From an uncultured Collinsella sp. (GTDB lineage Bacteria > Actinomycetota > Coriobacteriia > Coriobacteriales > Coriobacteriaceae): DNA of 64,000 bases. Below are positions 43,737-52,190 of the stretch, one piece after another. The position numbers and the translations under genes are program-made. The notes below the pieces were generated by a model. It made no database searches. It was not told the origin of the DNA and saw nothing but the letters and a program-made list of their open reading frames with translations. Location of the stretch: NCBI GenBank assembly GCA_934654775.1, contig CAKUGR010000014.1, positions 13,764 through 77,763 of the forward strand, given 5' to 3'. Numbering within the stretch: the first letter of the stretch is position 1; every line of letters begins with the position of its first letter.

Positions 43737-44015
43737 GTTACGGCGTTTTACCAAACGCCGTAACCGGCCGACGCTGCGCGCCGCCCAGAGCGACAATTTG
43801 TCATTCAAAAGGCAAGGCATGACCAGAAGGTCTATGCCTCGTCTTTTTCATGCCAACTTGTTCGCTCTGGGCGGCGCTCGCTGTCCGTCCTCTACCTGCG
43901 GCGTTGTCTTGCCCCAGATGCGGCAGTTTGGGTAGTCATTGGGGACGTTCTTAAACGACTAGTCGTTGGGGACGTTCTTGTTTGACTAGTCGTTTAAGAA
44001 CGTCCCCAATGACTA
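43737..44015. repeat. Composite P2+P3 repeat element, full copy
   Basis: P2 starts with the GTTACGGCGTTT / AAACGCCGTAAC hairpin (43737-43764). A large stem follows, GCGCCGCCCAGAGCG (43778-43792) with CGCTCTGGGCGGCGC (43863-43877), enclosing an inner GACC/GGTC hairpin. P3 follows at 43933-44015, with TAGTCATTGGGGACGTTC and its complement as outer arms and a third internal TTGGGGACGTTCTT. It starts 4 bp after the prfA stop. Confidence 0.85.
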
Positions 44016-44405
44016 GGTTGGGCATATTGCTTTGCGAGTTTATTCAATTTGCTTTGACGGCCATTAAGCGGTTTACCTGCTTAAAGTAATTATTGTTATA
44101 CATCTGCCATTAAAAATAATGCTCAAATTATCGTCCGAGAAGTCGCATTGCATTTTTCGATGCGTCGTGCGTCAAGCGATTCGGCAAGTATTTGGTTAGA
44201 TATTGGTCAGTTTTGGGCAACCTTGCCAAAAGCTTGACGGATGCAAATCTAGACGTCGACGAATGAGCACTTTGAGCGAGCCCGTCTCAAAAATCTTGGC
44301 TGATTCTCGATAATCGCATTCAATCGTCCCTTGCCAAGCGCTGGCCTCGCGTACAATCTGCTCCGACATTCGCGCGCCGCCCGGCGCTTAAGAGGGGAGG
44401 GCCCC
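44016..44405. other. Gene-free A/T-rich stretch before prmC
   Basis: About 390 bp with no supportable coding frame. It is A/T-rich to about 44280. TACAAT near 44351-44356 could be a -10 box for prmC, but no well-spaced -35 was found. Confidence 0.4.
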
Positions 44406-45665
44406 ATGGCAAACGAGATCTGGACCATCAAGCGTTGTCTCGAGTGGACCAAGGAGTACCTGGCCGAGCGCGGCGAGGAGCATCCCCGTCTTTCTGCCGA
44501 GTGGCTGCTGTGCGCGGCCACGGGCCTGGCGCGTATCGACTTGTATATGCGCATGGACGAGACGCTTAACGCGGCCCAGCTCGAGACCATGCACGCGGCC
44601 GTCGTTCGTCGCGCCAAAGGCGAGCCGCTGCAGTACATCACCGGCAGCACGCAGTTTCGCATGATCGACGTCGCGTGCGCCCCCGGCGTGCTCATCCCGC
44701 GTCCCGAGACCGAGATGCTCGTCGAGGAAGTCCTGAACTATCTGGATGCCGAGGTGCTGAGCCCCGAGGCCGCCGCCCGCCAGCGCGTGGAGCTACCCTG
44801 GAACGATGAGGTCGAGCAGGCCCGCAAAGCCGAGGCGGCGCTGGCCGACGAACGCGCGACCGCCGAGCGCCGTGCTGCTAACCTGACGGCCGCCGATGAG
44901 GCTGCGCTGGGTAGCGACGTGCTCGGCAGCCGCGCCTATGCCGAGGAGCTTGCCGATCGCGAGGCCGAGGAAGCCGCCGCGCAGGCGGCAGAAGCAGAGG
45001 CCATGGAAACCCCTGAGCCCGAGCTCGACGAATACGGCATCGCCATTGAGGGCAACGACCAACAGGCGACTCCCGCGCAAGATGCCGCCGAGGCCAGCGT
45101 ACTTGTTCCAGCCGAGCCCCGCATCGCCCGCGTTCTCGAGGTCGGCTGCGGCACGGGCTGCATCTCGCTCTCGCTTGCCTGGGAGCGTCGCGGCCACGTC
45201 ACCTGCACTGCTACCGATATCGAGCCGCGCGCCATCGACCTGGCCACCAAAAACCGCGACGCGCTCGGGCTCACGTCCGATGAGGTCGCCTTCAGCCTTA
45301 CAAACCTGGTGAGCTCCATTCCCCACGACGAGTGGGGCACCTTTGACGTGCTCGTCTCCAACCCGCCCTACATCCCCACCGACGTCATGCGCTCGCTGCC
45401 GCACGAGGTCAAGGACTTTGAGCCCGATCTGGCGCTTGAGGGTGGCGCCGACGGCCTCGATATCTTCCGCCGCCTGCTCAATGCGGCACCCTACATGCTG
45501 CGCGCCGGCGGCCTGTTTGCCTGCGAGCTCTACGAGGGCGCGCTCGACGCTGCGGCCGAGCTCTGTCGTCAAGCGGGTCTGTCGGACGTGCGCATCGTCC
45601 GCGACCTCACCGATCGTCCCCGTATCGTCCGAGCCATCGTCACCGAGCCCAAACAGCGCCAGTAA
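44406..45665 (+). CDS. prmC: Release-factor glutamine methyltransferase PrmC with large insertion
   Basis: A 419-residue protein; the usual PrmC has about 280. The N-terminal helical domain ('PRLSAEWLLCAATGLARIDL', 'GEPLQYITGSTQFRMIDV') and 'GVLIPRPETEMLVEEVL' are normal. A ~115-residue acidic, Ala/Glu-rich insertion follows before the SAM motif 'VLEVGCGTGCISLSLA'. The catalytic 'LVSNPPYIPTDV' (NPPY) and 'LALEGGADGLDIFRRLL' are intact. It methylates the GGQ glutamine of release factors. GGGGAGGG precedes ATG 44406. The insertion looks unstructured. Confidence 0.93.
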   Translation: MANEIWTIKRCLEWTKEYLAERGEEHPRLSAEWLLCAATGLARIDLYMRMDETLNAAQLETMHAAVVRRAKGEPLQYITGSTQFRMIDVACAPGVLIPRPETEMLVEEVLNYLDAEVLSPEAAARQRVELPWNDEVEQARKAEAALADERATAERRAANLTAADEAALGSDVLGSRAYAEELADREAEEAAAQAAEAEAMETPEPELDEYGIAIEGNDQQATPAQDAAEASVLVPAEPRIARVLEVGCGTGCISLSLAWERRGHVTCTATDIEPRAIDLATKNRDALGLTSDEVAFSLTNLVSSIPHDEWGTFDVLVSNPPYIPTDVMRSLPHEVKDFEPDLALEGGADGLDIFRRLLNAAPYMLRAGGLFACELYEGALDAAAELCRQAGLSDVRIVRDLTDRPRIVRAIVTEPKQRQ

Positions 45666-45680
45666 TATTTATTAACTGAT

Positions 45681-45709
45681 TTATCAAAAACTATAAACTA
45701 GTTTATAAT
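45681..45709 (+). promoter_or_regulatory. hicB-like gene promoter with palindromic operator
   Basis: TTATCA (45681-45686) and TATAAT (45704-45709) are 17 bp apart. The perfect palindrome TATAAACTAGTTTATA (45692-45707) fills the spacer and overlaps the -10 box, suggesting repression. Confidence 0.7.
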
Positions 45710-45733
45710 TATTCCAGTTGACAGCTGGGGGTC

Positions 45734-46183
45734 ATGATGAAGCAACGATTTACCTATGACTGCGTTCTCATAAAAGAAGACGACGGTTACTGCGCCAGCT
45801 TCCCGCAGATTCCCGGCGCCTTTGCCGATGGCGATACGCGCGAAGAAGCGATTGCCCATGCCACCGAGGCACTGATGGCGTTTTTGGCCGATGACCTCAA
45901 CAACGGTTTGACTCCGGCAGGGTACGAACGCTCGGCCGAGGTCGTGGCCCTTTCAGTCGAAATCGACCACGAGGACGCTCGGGAAGCGGCGTGCCGAACA
46001 TTTAAAGACGCAGCGCTGGACCTCAAAGTCTCCGCTCCGCGGATTACCGCGCTGGTCAAAGCCGGAAAGCTCGATGTTGAACTCGTCGACGGCCGTCGGA
46101 TGATAACGATAGAAAGCATCGAGCGCTACGCCGCCCAAGAACGCCACGCCGGCAGGCCAAAGAAGTTCGTGGCCGTCCAATAA
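45734..46183 (+). CDS. Orphan HicB-like antitoxin/regulator
   Basis: A 149-residue protein. The N-terminal half ('YDCVLIKEDDGYCASFPQIP', 'ADGDTREEAIAHATEALMAF') is a HicB fold, a degenerate RNase H-like domain. The C-terminal part ('VSAPRITALVKAGKLDVELV', 'IESIERYAAQERHAGRPKKF') looks like a small DNA-binding domain. No HicA toxin gene lies within 130 bp on either side. It probably acts as an autoregulator through the palindrome upstream. GGGGG precedes the ATG pair. Confidence 0.75.
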   Translation: MMKQRFTYDCVLIKEDDGYCASFPQIPGAFADGDTREEAIAHATEALMAFLADDLNNGLTPAGYERSAEVVALSVEIDHEDAREAACRTFKDAALDLKVSAPRITALVKAGKLDVELVDGRRMITIESIERYAAQERHAGRPKKFVAVQ

Positions 46184-46317
46184 CCCCCTCACTTTCACCG
46201 ACTACTAGAGCCGCTCACCAAACCAACATGCGCTCTGGGCAAATAGATTGAACGTTTCGTGCGAGAATGCCCCACAGTAAACAAACTTGCACCAGAGCGT
46301 AAGGGGCTGGCATACAC

Positions 46318-47058
46318 ATGCAGACGGTCTATCGGGTATACGAGGGAGCGCGCGAGCCGCATCGGCTTGCCGTCGAGCGTACGGCCGAGGTGCTCGGCTG
46401 TGGCGGTCTGGCCCTGATTCCGACCGAGACCGTCTATGGTGTCGCTGTGGCAGTTAACGCCTTTTCGGACGCCGTGCCTCAAGATACAAGCGAATTCCCA
46501 TCGTGGCCGCGAGATCCGCAGGCTACCGTCAACGGCGCCGCGGTCCCCACACTCGGTACCGGCTATCGTCGTATTTTTACTCTCAAGCAGCGCGAGCTCA
46601 CCCAAACGGTTGCCTGGCTGGTCGATGATGCCGAGGCACTCGACCGCTATGGCGTGGATATCCCTAACGAGGCCCGCGTGCTCGCCCGAAGATGTTGGCC
46701 AGGTGCGTTGACCATCGTGGTCAAGGCGGCCCCCTGCGTGCCGACCTTTATGCGCGCCGCCGACGACACGGTGGCACTTCGCGCTTCGGCCTCGCCCGTG
46801 GTGCAGGCGCTCATCCGCGCCTGTGGCAGCCCCCTTGCCTGCACCAGCGCCAACACGCATGGCGCGCCCGCGCCGGCAAGCTTTGTCACGGTGGAGGAGC
46901 GCATCCTGGAGGGGGTCGATGTGGCCGTCGACGCCGGTGAAACCCCGTGTCGCGACGCCTCGACCATCGTGTCGTTTCAGCACGGCGAACTCCAGATCCT
47001 GCGCCAAGGCGCACTTCCCGCATCAGAGATCGAGCGGGTCCTGTCCGACCCGATGTAA
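46318..47058 (+). CDS. tsaC: Threonylcarbamoyl-AMP synthase (TsaC/Sua5/YrdC)
   Basis: A 246-residue protein with 'GGLALIPTETVYGVAV' for substrate binding, 'WPGALTIVVKA', 'VALRASASPVVQALI' and 'GSPLACTSANTHGAPAPASF', all YrdC landmarks. A ~45-residue insertion after 'YGVAVAVNAF' separates it from the usual ~200-residue form. The enzyme makes threonylcarbamoyl-AMP for t6A37 in ANN-decoding tRNAs. No TsaD/B/E gene is nearby. It is followed 16 bp later by glpK. Confidence 0.88.
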   Translation: MQTVYRVYEGAREPHRLAVERTAEVLGCGGLALIPTETVYGVAVAVNAFSDAVPQDTSEFPSWPRDPQATVNGAAVPTLGTGYRRIFTLKQRELTQTVAWLVDDAEALDRYGVDIPNEARVLARRCWPGALTIVVKAAPCVPTFMRAADDTVALRASASPVVQALIRACGSPLACTSANTHGAPAPASFVTVEERILEGVDVAVDAGETPCRDASTIVSFQHGELQILRQGALPASEIERVLSDPM

Positions 47059-47074
47059 TGGAAAGGTGTAAGCG

Positions 47075-48616
47075 ATGTCGTTGAACCTGGGCAGCCTGGG
47101 CATGGAAGATGCCTCGTTTAACTTTGGCGGTTCCTACATCATGGCGCTCGACTGCGGCACCACCTCGGTACTTGCGACCATCGTCGACGAGTACGGATGC
47201 ATCGTCGCGCAGGCACGTCGCAGCGTCAAAACCAGCTTCCCGCGCCCCGGCTGGGTGGAGCAGGATCCCACGGAGGTGCTTGCCAGCCAGATCGGCGTGA
47301 TGATGGAGGTCCAGTTTAAGAGCGGTATCCATTCTGACCGCATTGCCGCCATCGGTATCTCCAACCAGCGCGAGACCACGGTGGTGTGGGACCGCATAAG
47401 CGGCCAACCCATCTATAACGCCATCGTGTGGCAATGCCGTCGCACCGCACCTCTGATTGACGAGCTGGTCGAGCAGGGCGCAGAAGAGCTGGTGCGCTCC
47501 CGCACGGGGCTTACGCTCGACCCGTATTTCTCGGCCTCCAAGGTGCAGTGGATTCTCGATAACGTCGACGGTGCGCGTGAGAGCGCGGCGGCGGGCGACC
47601 TCATGTTCGGCACCATCGACACCTGGCTCATCTACAACCTCACCGGCGGTCAGGTCTTTGCCACCGACTACACCAATGCCAGCCGCACCGCGCTCTTTAA
47701 TATCCATGCGCTCGATTGGGACGACGATCTGTTGGCGCTTTTCGACGTCCCGCGTTCCATGATGCCCGAGGTTCGTTGGAGCTCGGGCGACTACGGCCGC
47801 GTCGCGAGCGACATCATGACCAACATGCCACCCATCATGGGCGTGGCGGGCGATCAGCAGGCGTCGCTATTCGGCCACTGCTGCTTCCATCCCGGCCAGA
47901 CCAAAAACACCTATGGCACGGGTTGCTTTATGCTCATGAATACCGGCGACGAGATCGTCGAATCCAAGAACGGTCTGGTCTCCACGATCGGTATCGCCGC
48001 GGACGGCAAGATCAGCTATGCGCTCGAGGGTTCTATCTTTGCCGCCGGCTCCACCATGAACTGGCTGCGCAACAACATGGGCATCATCTCGAGCGTGAGC
48101 GAGTCCGCGCAACTCGCCGCTTCGATCAACGACAACGAGGGCTGCTACTTCGTCCCCGCCTTCGCGGGCCTGGGCGCTCCCTGGTGGGACCCGCGTGCTC
48201 GCGGTATCGTGTGCGGCCTGACCGGTGCCTCGAGTCGCGCGACCATTGTGCGTGCGGCCTGCGAGTCCATGGCCTACCAGAGTTATGACGTGCTGCGCGC
48301 CATGGAGCAGGACGTGGGACTTTCGATTGAGCGCCTGTCCGTCGATGGCGGCGCCTCGCGCAACGAGTTCATCATGCAATTCCAGGCCGATCTGCTGGAT
48401 ATTCCCGTGCTGCAGTGCGAGACGGTGGAGACCACGGCGATTGGCGCCGCGTACTTGGCGGGCCTTGCCGTTGGCTATTGGGAGGATTTGGAGGAGCTGG
48501 AGCAAAACGCTCAGATCGTCAAAATCTTCCATCCTCACATGTCCGCCGAGCGCCGTGAGAGCAACCTCGCTGGTTGGCGTGATGCCGTCAAGCGCTCGCT
48601 CAGCACCGCTCAGTAG
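47075..48616 (+). CDS. glpK: Glycerol kinase
   Basis: A 513-residue FGGY kinase. 'YIMALDCGTTSVLATIVDEY' is the first phosphate loop, 'PGWVEQDPTEVLASQ' and 'GISNQRETTVVWD' are GlpK-specific, 'NAIVWQCRRTA' and 'GTIDTWLIYNLTGG' line the glycerol site, and 'LSVDGGASRNEFIMQFQADL' is the second ATP loop. About 20 extra N-terminal residues precede the usual start; AAAGG upstream supports ATG 47075. It makes glycerol-3-phosphate in the cytosol. No glpF or glpD is adjacent. Confidence 0.95.
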   Translation: MSLNLGSLGMEDASFNFGGSYIMALDCGTTSVLATIVDEYGCIVAQARRSVKTSFPRPGWVEQDPTEVLASQIGVMMEVQFKSGIHSDRIAAIGISNQRETTVVWDRISGQPIYNAIVWQCRRTAPLIDELVEQGAEELVRSRTGLTLDPYFSASKVQWILDNVDGARESAAAGDLMFGTIDTWLIYNLTGGQVFATDYTNASRTALFNIHALDWDDDLLALFDVPRSMMPEVRWSSGDYGRVASDIMTNMPPIMGVAGDQQASLFGHCCFHPGQTKNTYGTGCFMLMNTGDEIVESKNGLVSTIGIAADGKISYALEGSIFAAGSTMNWLRNNMGIISSVSESAQLAASINDNEGCYFVPAFAGLGAPWWDPRARGIVCGLTGASSRATIVRAACESMAYQSYDVLRAMEQDVGLSIERLSVDGGASRNEFIMQFQADLLDIPVLQCETVETTAIGAAYLAGLAVGYWEDLEELEQNAQIVKIFHPHMSAERRESNLAGWRDAVKRSLSTAQ

Positions 48617-48739
48617 GGTTGCGACGGGGCACTCGATACAGCAAACCGTTAAACTTATGCACGGCGCGCGGCAACAACATCGCCATGCGCCGTGCCAGCA
48701 AGGCCGTCTTCCGGCCGCAACGAAAGGGGCAACCAACCC

Positions 48740-49387
48740 ATGACCGTCACCTACGATACGTCCCGTGTGACCCTTGTCGATCACCCGCTCGTCCAGCACA
48801 AGCTATCGATTCTGCGCGACAAGAACACCGGCACCAACCAGTTCCGCCAGCTCGTGCGTGAGCTTGCGCTTTTTGACGGCTACGAGGCCATGCGCGATCT
48901 GCCCATGGAAGACGTCGAGGTCGAGACTCCTATCACCACCGCAACGTTTAAGCAGCTTGCCGGCAAAAAGCTCGCTATCGTTCCCATTCTGCGTGCAGGC
49001 CTTGGCATGGTCGATGGCATCCTCGATTTGGTGCCTTCCGCTCGCGTGGGCCATATCGGCATGGAGCGCGACGAGGTTACCCACGAGCCGCACGAGTACT
49101 ACTGCAAGATGCCCAAGGACATCGACCAGCGCATCTGCTTGGTTGTCGACCCCATGCTCGCCACGGGCGGCTCGGCCGAGATGGCCATCAGCTACCTGCG
49201 CGAGCGCGGTGTCAAGGATATCCGCATGCTGTGCATCGTCGCCGCGCCCGAGGGCCTCAAGTCGCTGACCGAGAAGGATCCCGACGTGCACATTTACACC
49301 TGTGCCATCGACGACCATCTCAACGAGGCCGCCTACATCGTTCCCGGCCTGGGCGACGCCGGCGACCGCATCTACGGCACGCTCTAG
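48740..49387 (+). CDS. upp: Uracil phosphoribosyltransferase
   Basis: A 215-residue protein. '[20 protein letters not shown]' is the typical N-terminus, '[20 protein letters not shown]' binds the ribose phosphate, '[16 protein letters not shown]' is the PRPP loop and '[17 protein letters not shown]' the uracil-binding end. It converts uracil and PRPP to UMP. AACGAAAGGGG precedes ATG 48740. The atp operon follows after 276 bp. Confidence 0.96.
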   Translation: MTVTYDTSRVTLVDHPLVQHKLSILRDKNTGTNQFRQLVRELALFDGYEAMRDLPMEDVEVETPITTATFKQLAGKKLAIVPILRAGLGMVDGILDLVPSARVGHIGMERDEVTHEPHEYYCKMPKDIDQRICLVVDPMLATGGSAEMAISYLRERGVKDIRMLCIVAAPEGLKSLTEKDPDVHIYTCAIDDHLNEAAYIVPGLGDAGDRIYGTL

Positions 49388-49578
49388 TCGCGGCGCCAAG
49401 ACGGCCGTTGCCGTAAATACGAAGAAATGGTGCGCGCGGGCGAGCAAAAGGCGTCCACACGCACTCCTGTTAATGGACGTTTTGCTCTGCAGGGTTCGAA
49501 AAAACGTATTACCGCAACTGCGGCATAAAGAAGGTCTTAAGAAAACGTACAGGTGCGTATTAACCGTTTGTTTTTCGG

Positions 49579-49606
49579 TTGTACTTTGGCGATTGGCTCG
49601 TACAAT
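49579..49606 (+). promoter_or_regulatory. Candidate atp operon promoter
   Basis: TTGTAC (49579-49584) and TACAAT (49601-49606) with a 16-bp spacer, about 58 bp before the first atp gene. The rest of 49388-49663 holds no recognisable gene. Confidence 0.45.
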
Positions 49607-49663
49607 AGTCACCAATGTTTGGCTGGGACTGTGCTGTGAAGCGTTTAAACAAGGAAAGCGAGG

Positions 49664-49981
49664 ATGCCAGTGTTTCAGATAGCCGATCTGCTCGCTATCG
49701 TTGCAGGCGCCATCGCGGGTGCGATTGCCTTCCTTCCCTTTGTCTTTACGCTCAAGCCGGTTCTTGACGATAAACAGAATGCGGACATGCTCAAGGGCAT
49801 GGTGAGTCTGGCGGTCTCGGCAATCGCCCTGCTCGTCTTTACCTTGGTTGTGTTTGCGTTGTTCGGAGAGGCGTTTCGCATGTTCCTCCTGGGCGAGGCG
49901 ATCGGCTTCGTGGCCTTTATGGCCGCCTGCACGGTTCGTGTCGCCAAGGCGCTGCGAGATCCTCATGAGGTCGAAAGGTAA
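49664..49981 (+). CDS. AtpI-like small membrane protein
   Basis: A 105-residue hydrophobic protein with about three to four membrane segments ('IVAGAIAGAIAFLPFVFTLK', 'LAVSAIALLVFTLVVFALFG', 'FLLGEAIGFVAFMAACTV'). It resembles AtpI only in size, hydrophobicity and position directly before atpB; sequence identity was not tested. AtpI helps c-ring assembly in other bacteria. It ends 3 bp before atpB. Confidence 0.6.
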   Translation: MPVFQIADLLAIVAGAIAGAIAFLPFVFTLKPVLDDKQNADMLKGMVSLAVSAIALLVFTLVVFALFGEAFRMFLLGEAIGFVAFMAACTVRVAKALRDPHEVER

Positions 49982-49984
49982 GTC

Positions 49985-50788
49985 GTGGAAATTTTTGAAA
50001 AGCTGCCTGATGAGATTAATCATCTGGTCAGCGAGTTCAGCTCCACCCCTGTCGTGGGCGATCTGAGCTGCGGCATCACGCAGTACTCGTTTTGGCTGAT
50101 CGTCTCCACGATCGTGCTCCTGATCGTCCTGGCCGTGTTCAAGAAGAAGCAGACCCTGGTTCCCAAGGGCTTCTTCGTCAACGGTTTCGAGTACATCATC
50201 GAGTACGTCGAGAACGATATCGGCAAGGGCGTCGTGGGTGAGAACTGGAAGAAGCACTTCCCGTTCCTGTGCTCGCTTTTCCTGTTCATCCTGATCAATA
50301 ACATGATCGGCCTGATCCCGGGAATGAAGCCCGGCACCGGCGCAATCGGCTCCACCGCCGCGCTCGCCATCTTCGCCTTCGTGTACTTCATCTACTACGG
50401 ATGCAAGGCTCACGGCGTGATCGGCTACATCAAGAGCCTCGCCCCGCAGGGCGTGAGCTTCCCGATGAACGTGCTCGTGTGGGTCGTCGAGCTCTTCTCG
50501 ACCTTCCTGCGCCTCATCACGCTCGCCGTCCGTCTGTTCTGCAACATGTTCGCAGGACACGTGGTCATGGGTTCGTTCGCCATCATGGCGAGCATGTTCA
50601 TGCAGCCGCTGCTTCAGCAGGTTTCCGCGGCCCACGCCGTCGGAGCCCTGCCTTCGCTGGCCTGGCTTGCCATCCTCATCCTGATCTATGCGATCGAGCT
50701 TGTGGTCGGCGCCATCCAGGCCTACGTCTTCACGGTCCTTACCGCCGTGTATGTCTCCGAGGCAGAGGAGGTCGCGGAGGAGGAATAG
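49985..50788 (+). CDS. atpB: F0F1 ATP synthase subunit a
   Basis: A 267-residue membrane protein from GTG 49985. 'FLRLITLAVRLFCNMFAGHV' holds the essential Arg in TM4 that faces the c-ring, and 'LAILILIYAIELVVGAIQAY' is the last helix with its conserved Glu and Gln. 'NNMIGLIPGMKPGTGAIGST' is the usual central loop. It forms the proton half-channels of F0. Confidence 0.95.
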   Translation: MEIFEKLPDEINHLVSEFSSTPVVGDLSCGITQYSFWLIVSTIVLLIVLAVFKKKQTLVPKGFFVNGFEYIIEYVENDIGKGVVGENWKKHFPFLCSLFLFILINNMIGLIPGMKPGTGAIGSTAALAIFAFVYFIYYGCKAHGVIGYIKSLAPQGVSFPMNVLVWVVELFSTFLRLITLAVRLFCNMFAGHVVMGSFAIMASMFMQPLLQQVSAAHAVGALPSLAWLAILILIYAIELVVGAIQAYVFTVLTAVYVSEAEEVAEEE

Positions 50789-50911
50789 TCTTCCGTCCGC
50801 GCCTTAAAGGTAAGCAATTCGTTAAACCGCCGGTGCCCGTACCCATGGAGCCCGGCAGTTATAAAAAGGTTATCCTGCGTGAAATAAGACACGCACGACA
50901 AAGGAGGAATC

Positions 50912-51106
50912 GTGGGAGTTATCGGTTACGGTCTCGGTGTTATCGGCGCTGGTCTTGCTATCGGCCTGTCTGCTCTGGGTGCTACGGGTGCTATGGCCCG
51001 TCAGCCTGAGGTCCAGGGCCGCGTGTTCACCGTCTTCATCATGGGCTCCGCCTTCGGCGAGGCTCTGGCTCTGATCGGCTTCGTTGTCGCGCTGATCGTT
51101 AAATAG
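50912..51106 (+). CDS. atpE: F0F1 ATP synthase subunit c
   Basis: A 64-residue hairpin protein from GTG 50912, which has AAGGAGG upstream. The first helix has the glycine repeat 'GVIGAGLAIGLSALGATGAM', the loop is 'ARQPEVQGR', and the second helix carries the ion-binding Glu50 in 'GSAFGEALALIGFVVA'. No Ser/Thr pair follows the Glu, so the proton type is more likely than the sodium type. It is shorter than the usual 70-85 residues. It is 123 bp after atpB. Confidence 0.95.
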   Translation: MGVIGYGLGVIGAGLAIGLSALGATGAMARQPEVQGRVFTVFIMGSAFGEALALIGFVVALIVK

Positions 51107-51121
51107 CACGGAGCGTCAAGT

Positions 51122-51724
51122 ATGAATCTTTCATCCCAGAAGAGCGCGATCGCACTCTCCGCGTCCGCGGCCGCGCTGCTCATGCCGGTTTCCGCGTTCG
51201 CCGAGGACGGCGCTGCCGGTGCGGACATCCTCATCCCTAAGATGGCGGAGTTCATCCCGGCGCTCATCGCCTTCCTGATCATCTGGATCGTGCTGGCCAA
51301 GGTCGCCCTGCCGGGCATCATGAAAACCATGGAGGAGCGCGGCAAGAAGATCGAGGAGAGCCTCGACGAGGCCGAGAAGACCAAGCAGGAGGCTATCGCC
51401 AAGCGTGCTGAGTCCGACTCGATCGTCACCGACGCCCGTCGTCAGGCTGCCGACATCGTTCTCGAGGCCCGTAAGGACGCCGAGTCCGAGCGCGCCCGCA
51501 TCATCGAGGCCGCTCACAAGGAGGCCGAGGAGATCATCGCCAAGGCCCACACGACCGTCGAGGACGAGCGCAAGTCCATCTACGCCGGTGCCGCGAGCTC
51601 CATCGCCGACCTGTCCGTTGCCGTCGCCACCAAGATCGTGGGCGAGGCACTCGAGGACGAGGCCGAGCAGAAGAAGCTCATCGAGCGCTACATCCAGGAA
51701 GCAGGTAGCCTGAATGCCGACTAG
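51122..51724 (+). CDS. atpF: F0F1 ATP synthase subunit b with signal-like N-terminus
   Basis: A 200-residue protein. 'FIPALIAFLIIWIVLAKVAL' is the membrane anchor, followed by the long charged coiled coil of the peripheral stalk ('SLDEAEKTKQEAIAKRAESD', 'HKEAEEIIAKAHTTVEDERK'). Unusually, a second hydrophobic stretch precedes it and ends in Ala-x-Ala ('ALLMPVSAFAED'), like a cleavable signal peptide. It overlaps atpH by 11 bp. Confidence 0.93.
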   Translation: MNLSSQKSAIALSASAAALLMPVSAFAEDGAAGADILIPKMAEFIPALIAFLIIWIVLAKVALPGIMKTMEERGKKIEESLDEAEKTKQEAIAKRAESDSIVTDARRQAADIVLEARKDAESERARIIEAAHKEAEEIIAKAHTTVEDERKSIYAGAASSIADLSVAVATKIVGEALEDEAEQKKLIERYIQEAGSLNAD

Positions 51725-52190
51725 CCGCTATCAGGACAAGGTGCTCGAGACCTACGCGCGCTCCCTTTTGGAAGCCGCCAAGGCCGAGAACCATGTGTTC
51801 GAGGACCTCGAGATGATCGAGCGCCTGGCTAGCGCCAGCCCCGAGATCATCGCCGTGCTCGACACCATGTCCAAGCGCGACCAGCTCGACCTTCTTCCCA
51901 AGGTGGCAGCTGCCTTTAAGTATGTTGCCGAGGAAGACGAGGATGTAGTGGGCGTGACCGTCACCACGGCGATCCCGCTCGACGACGAGCTGCGTCAAAC
52001 CATCACTAAGAAATGCGAGCAGGACTTCGGCCGCAAGGTGTTCCTTATCGAGCAGGTCGACCCGTCTATCGTGGGCGGCTTGGTGCTCGAGGCCCGCGGC
52101 GAGCGTCGTGACATTTCCGTCAAAACGCAGCTGCGCATCGCGCAGGAGACCCTCGCAAACTCTGCTAATTCGTACGGAGGTGAAGCCTAA
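51714..52190 (+). CDS. atpH: F0F1 ATP synthase subunit delta
   Basis: A 158-residue protein, slightly short of the usual ~175. '[20 protein letters not shown]' is the N-terminal helix bundle that contacts the F1 crown, and '[20 protein letters not shown]' the conserved C-terminal segment. It joins F1 to the b stalk. Its stop overlaps the start of atpA by one base, so translation is coupled. Confidence 0.93.
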   Translation: MPTSRYQDKVLETYARSLLEAAKAENHVFEDLEMIERLASASPEIIAVLDTMSKRDQLDLLPKVAAAFKYVAEEDEDVVGVTVTTAIPLDDELRQTITKKCEQDFGRKVFLIEQVDPSIVGGLVLEARGERRDISVKTQLRIAQETLANSANSYGGEA

